Source of the DNA: Panorpa germanica | Lineage: Eukaryota > Arthropoda > Insecta > Mecoptera > Panorpidae | DNA: 64,000 nucleotides | Assembly: GCA_963678705.1 (NCBI GenBank) | Contig: OY783207.1 | Coordinates: forward strand, 21,922,001-21,986,000 | Direction of reading: 5' to 3' | Shown here: positions 60,961 to 64,000 of the stretch, piece after piece | Layout: each line of letters starts with the position of its first letter | How positions within the stretch are numbered: the first letter of the stretch is position 1 | The notes under the pieces: model-generated | Databases searched by the model: none | Told to the model about the DNA's origin: nothing | What the model saw: only the letters and a program-made list of their open reading frames with translations | Translations under genes and position numbers: made by a program

Positions 60961-63866
60961 GTGACCGACGCACAACATTTTGTATTATGGTTTACAATTT
61001 GACATCAACTTGTGGTGTTTATTAATTACTCTTTACTAATACTAAATCCACAAGTGTCAAACTTTTAAAAATAAATCTATAATAACAAGTGGTACCAACA
61101 TAGAAAGTTCTCAGCAACAGGTTGACCAACATTACTCATTCGAAATATTATTTTGATTGATACAAAGTAAAATTTATCGTAAAAAATGACGTAAAATGTA
61201 AACAAATGACAAAGTGTTAAAAATATAGTGTAAAACAAGTAAAGCAAATAAAAAGACTTTAATAGCGCGTATCCCCATCCGACATAATAAAATAAATCAA
61301 ATAGCACGCCGTGATGCGACGTACGGCGAGGACACTGACACTGTGCAATGTCGTCGGATCCGTTCGGGTGGGGTATTCATAACACTGCTCTGTTATGCGT
61401 TATGTTGGATGTAGTAAAAATATATAAATAGTCGATTAAAATTATATTAACTGTCAGAAAGTGATAAAAAAAAGTGCAAATAAAAAATGTCACTCGTAAA
61501 AGTACAGGTTTATCTTAATGGCGATGTAAAAAGTAAGTTAATGTCCCGTGTTGAATAGAAACAATGGCGATCGTAAATGGACTGCATTTTATGCCGAATC
61601 TTGACTTTTTTAAATATTTAAATAAACTGTTGCATATATATACGTATTACATATTAAGCTCCTCATATTACTGTATTAGAAATCCATTGGCAAAAACGGG
61701 ATAGATAGATATTTCGCATACAACATATTTTGAGTTAACTAATCCTAGCTAAACAATAGTTATTACGACTTTGTCTAAAAAGCTTTCAATCTTGAATAAT
61801 ATCGTTTCTCTGTTATGACTCTAGACACAAAAAAATTAATTTAAAATTATCTAACAAGGTAGTTTTATCAGAAACCTATTTCAGTCTCTTAATTGTAGTT
61901 ACGGAAAAGAAGGAACCGTCGATCACGTGATGCTAGGTTGTAAAAATAGGAAAACAGAAATATTTTGACGATCAGATACAGATTAAACCCATATGTCCGT
62001 TTATCGTAAACCAGTGCCCTGATGCACTAATTTTAAATAAACCCAGATTGCACCTAGCATGTTTTAGACAAAATTCGGTATGGCTATGATTTCCCTTTTT
62101 TCCAACGTGAATCCCATTTGTAGATAGTCACAAATGACTTCTAGCCTATCCGAAATTAACTTTTCCTTTCGATAAATTATAAAAAAAAAACACGAAAAAC
62201 ATGAAATATTTTCATGAAAAAACCTATCGACCCAGATGACAATTACAATCATCACTCCTGGGTGAAAAAATCTAGAAGTGGGAGCAATGGAGTAAACACT
62301 AAAATCTAGACGGCGGATTAGAACTATTGTGTCAGATTTTAGAAACTGCATAGATAATAAAATATCTAATATGTGAACGAACGCATCGATACCACCGATT
62401 GCTCACTATCAGTTTTCTTTAAAGTTTGCTTCAGTGTACATGTCCAGGTGTCAAGTTAAGGCTACTGCAATGCACTTTAAAATCGTATACTTAAAAATAG
62501 AATATTAAGACTCAATCTGATTGGAGGACGATCTGATCGTCTAAAAAGACGATAACAAAAGACCTTAACAGTGATGTAGCATGAACTGTGGTTAAATTTA
62601 TTACGAACAATAACTTTGATACATAGTATAAATTGTTGTACTTTTAAACTTTCTTTTTAATTAGTAAACTTATACAATAATATTTTAATGAAATAACTTG
62701 TAAAAATATGTCATACACCTATATGGATTTTACGAAATATTTACGTTTAAATGACACGACAATGGCAACTTAAATCAAGTTGATTTTAAAATATGTCAAT
62801 CGCAGAATTCTTATTCAGTTAATAGAATATTTAAAAGCAAGAAACTGTGTTTAATTAATACAAAAATAATGTTATTTAAAAAGAATTTTAATTATCAAAC
62901 GATTAAATGAATTCATTAAAAAAATATTTATTATTCATCAGAAATCTCAACACTCTTGAAGTTATTTTTAAAATCAGTGCAAAAATCCGGTGTGAGAAGG
63001 ACCACAAATGAATTTCAATTAATTAAATTATAGCTATCTCTTTCTAACCCCGTCTAATTTTAATGGAGTTAAAATCGGATTAGCAATTGAAATCTAAACA
63101 GTAGTTTGACACAAAAATACACCGATATTAGTCCATGCCCGGGGCCTGGGTCCGTGTCGTTCGTTTTTGTGAGGCTGTAATTAGATTCTTTTAACGTAAT
63201 TGATACAGCGAATTGGAATTGCTAATTTACAAAGAGTGTTGAATCCAGCACAAGGGGATATAGAAGGGGAGGGATACAGGGTGGTGTTTCCTACTTGGAA
63301 ATTTGTACATTTGCATTACATTTTTACTTTTAAATTGATTTTAAAATACTTATTGAAAGTGTCACTTTTCATTTAAATGTTTTACGCGACAGTGCTGCCA
63401 TCTAGTCAAGTGACTGCTATTAAAATCATTTCCAATCTGTCACTTTGTAGAGGAGAACTGTCATTTCTGTTTAGCTTTTGATATATAGACGTACACTTTC
63501 TAACTGACATTTTATATAATATTTTAGACAAAATATACCTTAAATCATTCGTAATTAAAGGTTATAATTGATTAACATCTTTTCTTTATATTTACACCTG
63601 CTTATTTATTAACATTTTTATCAAATGATTTAACTTTGTTCGTTGTTCGACAATATGCAAAAGACTTTAATGAACCTGTAATTTGAATCGCTTTGTCATC
63701 AAAATGTGGTTTATCGTCAGCTGCTTGCGGTTATAAATTAATAGGGATATTGACACGCTCCATGTATACCTACGATATACGGTTTAAGATATATATACAT
63801 ATATCTGCGTATACATGTATAGAATATACTCTGCACAACATTGCAGTTTTGTATTGATGTAAAATA

Positions 63867-64000
63867 ATTATATTTCTTTAGTTGGTACAAAGTTCGTCTC
63901 TAGGTAAAACAGTGTCGACGTCAGAAATAATGACCAAGATGATATTTGGAGTTTGGAGTGGACAGAACTCACTGTGCATATTGTTAAGTTATTATAAAAT
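63867..64000 (+). repeat. interspersed repeat B, copy 4, cut by window edge
   Basis: TATATTTCTTTAGTTGGTAC joins directly to the internal segment CAAAGTTCGTCTC, then AGAACTCACTGTGCATA and GTTAAGTTATTATAAAA. The copy continues past the right edge. Confidence 0.75.

Larger units (their letters stand above)
57906..63866. other. intronic sequence; no exon recognised
   Basis: Simple GCGAT repeats lie at 58856-58892 (GATGCATTGCGATGCGATGT). CTGTCAATCA, a perfect Exd/Hth composite site in reverse, is at 59981-59990. A GC-richer non-repetitive stretch with TAATTAG and TAATTGAT homeodomain cores is at 63120-63290. Repeats H and I have copies here. Confidence 0.4.

Overview
This window is a gene-poor, AT-rich piece of an insect nuclear genome. 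It has introns, tRNA-derived SINEs, decayed mariner/Tc1, hAT-like, copia and LINE sequence, long (TA)n tracts, and no operons or bacterial-style gene packing. I cannot fix the order. The transposon mix and the homothorax C-terminus point to an insect, and a hemimetabolous one such as a hemipteran would fit, but that is a guess.

One host gene is recognisable: the 3' end of homothorax (hth), the insect Meis-type TALE homeobox gene, on the minus strand. A 59-nt exon at 32176-32234 encodes homeodomain helix 3 (FINARRR...QSNRA). An 11.3-kb intron follows, then the last coding exon at 20695-20864, which ends in AEYYGHHL and TAA. The splice phases agree exactly. The sequence allows three C-termini. 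Two come from acceptors 18 nt apart at the last exon (NRA-VFSPHAG-PSG or NRA-G-PSG). The third comes from failure to use the GTAAGT donor, which extends the 59-nt exon by 42 codons of Y/G/N/P-rich sequence (32048-32175) that is clearly more GC-rich than the intron around it. The 3' UTR itself seems to contain an intron (20177-20564). Everything from 32235 to the right edge looks like the preceding hth intron (more than 31 kb); I did not find the upstream homeobox exon by eye. Positions 1 to about 19000 lie downstream of hth and look intergenic.

The rest is mostly repeats. Left flank: a 1.77-kb hAT-like non-autonomous element with a near-perfect 8-bp target duplication, a mariner relic, a Tc1/mariner-superfamily transposase relic, a 92-bp minisatellite, a 374-bp foldback MITE with a TA duplication, and two neighbouring tRNA-SINEs with 12- and 13-bp target duplications. 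hth introns: a miniature copia-type LTR element (LTR-PBS-51-codon pol remnant-PPT-LTR) nested in a SINE, an inverted pair of 0.5-0.7-kb elements around 43.4-45.5 kb, four copies of an unnamed interspersed repeat (one nested in another element), an internally deleted mariner, two LINE fragments and many small repeat families. Several higher-GC, non-repetitive islands in the introns are candidate enhancers, but this cannot be shown from one sequence.
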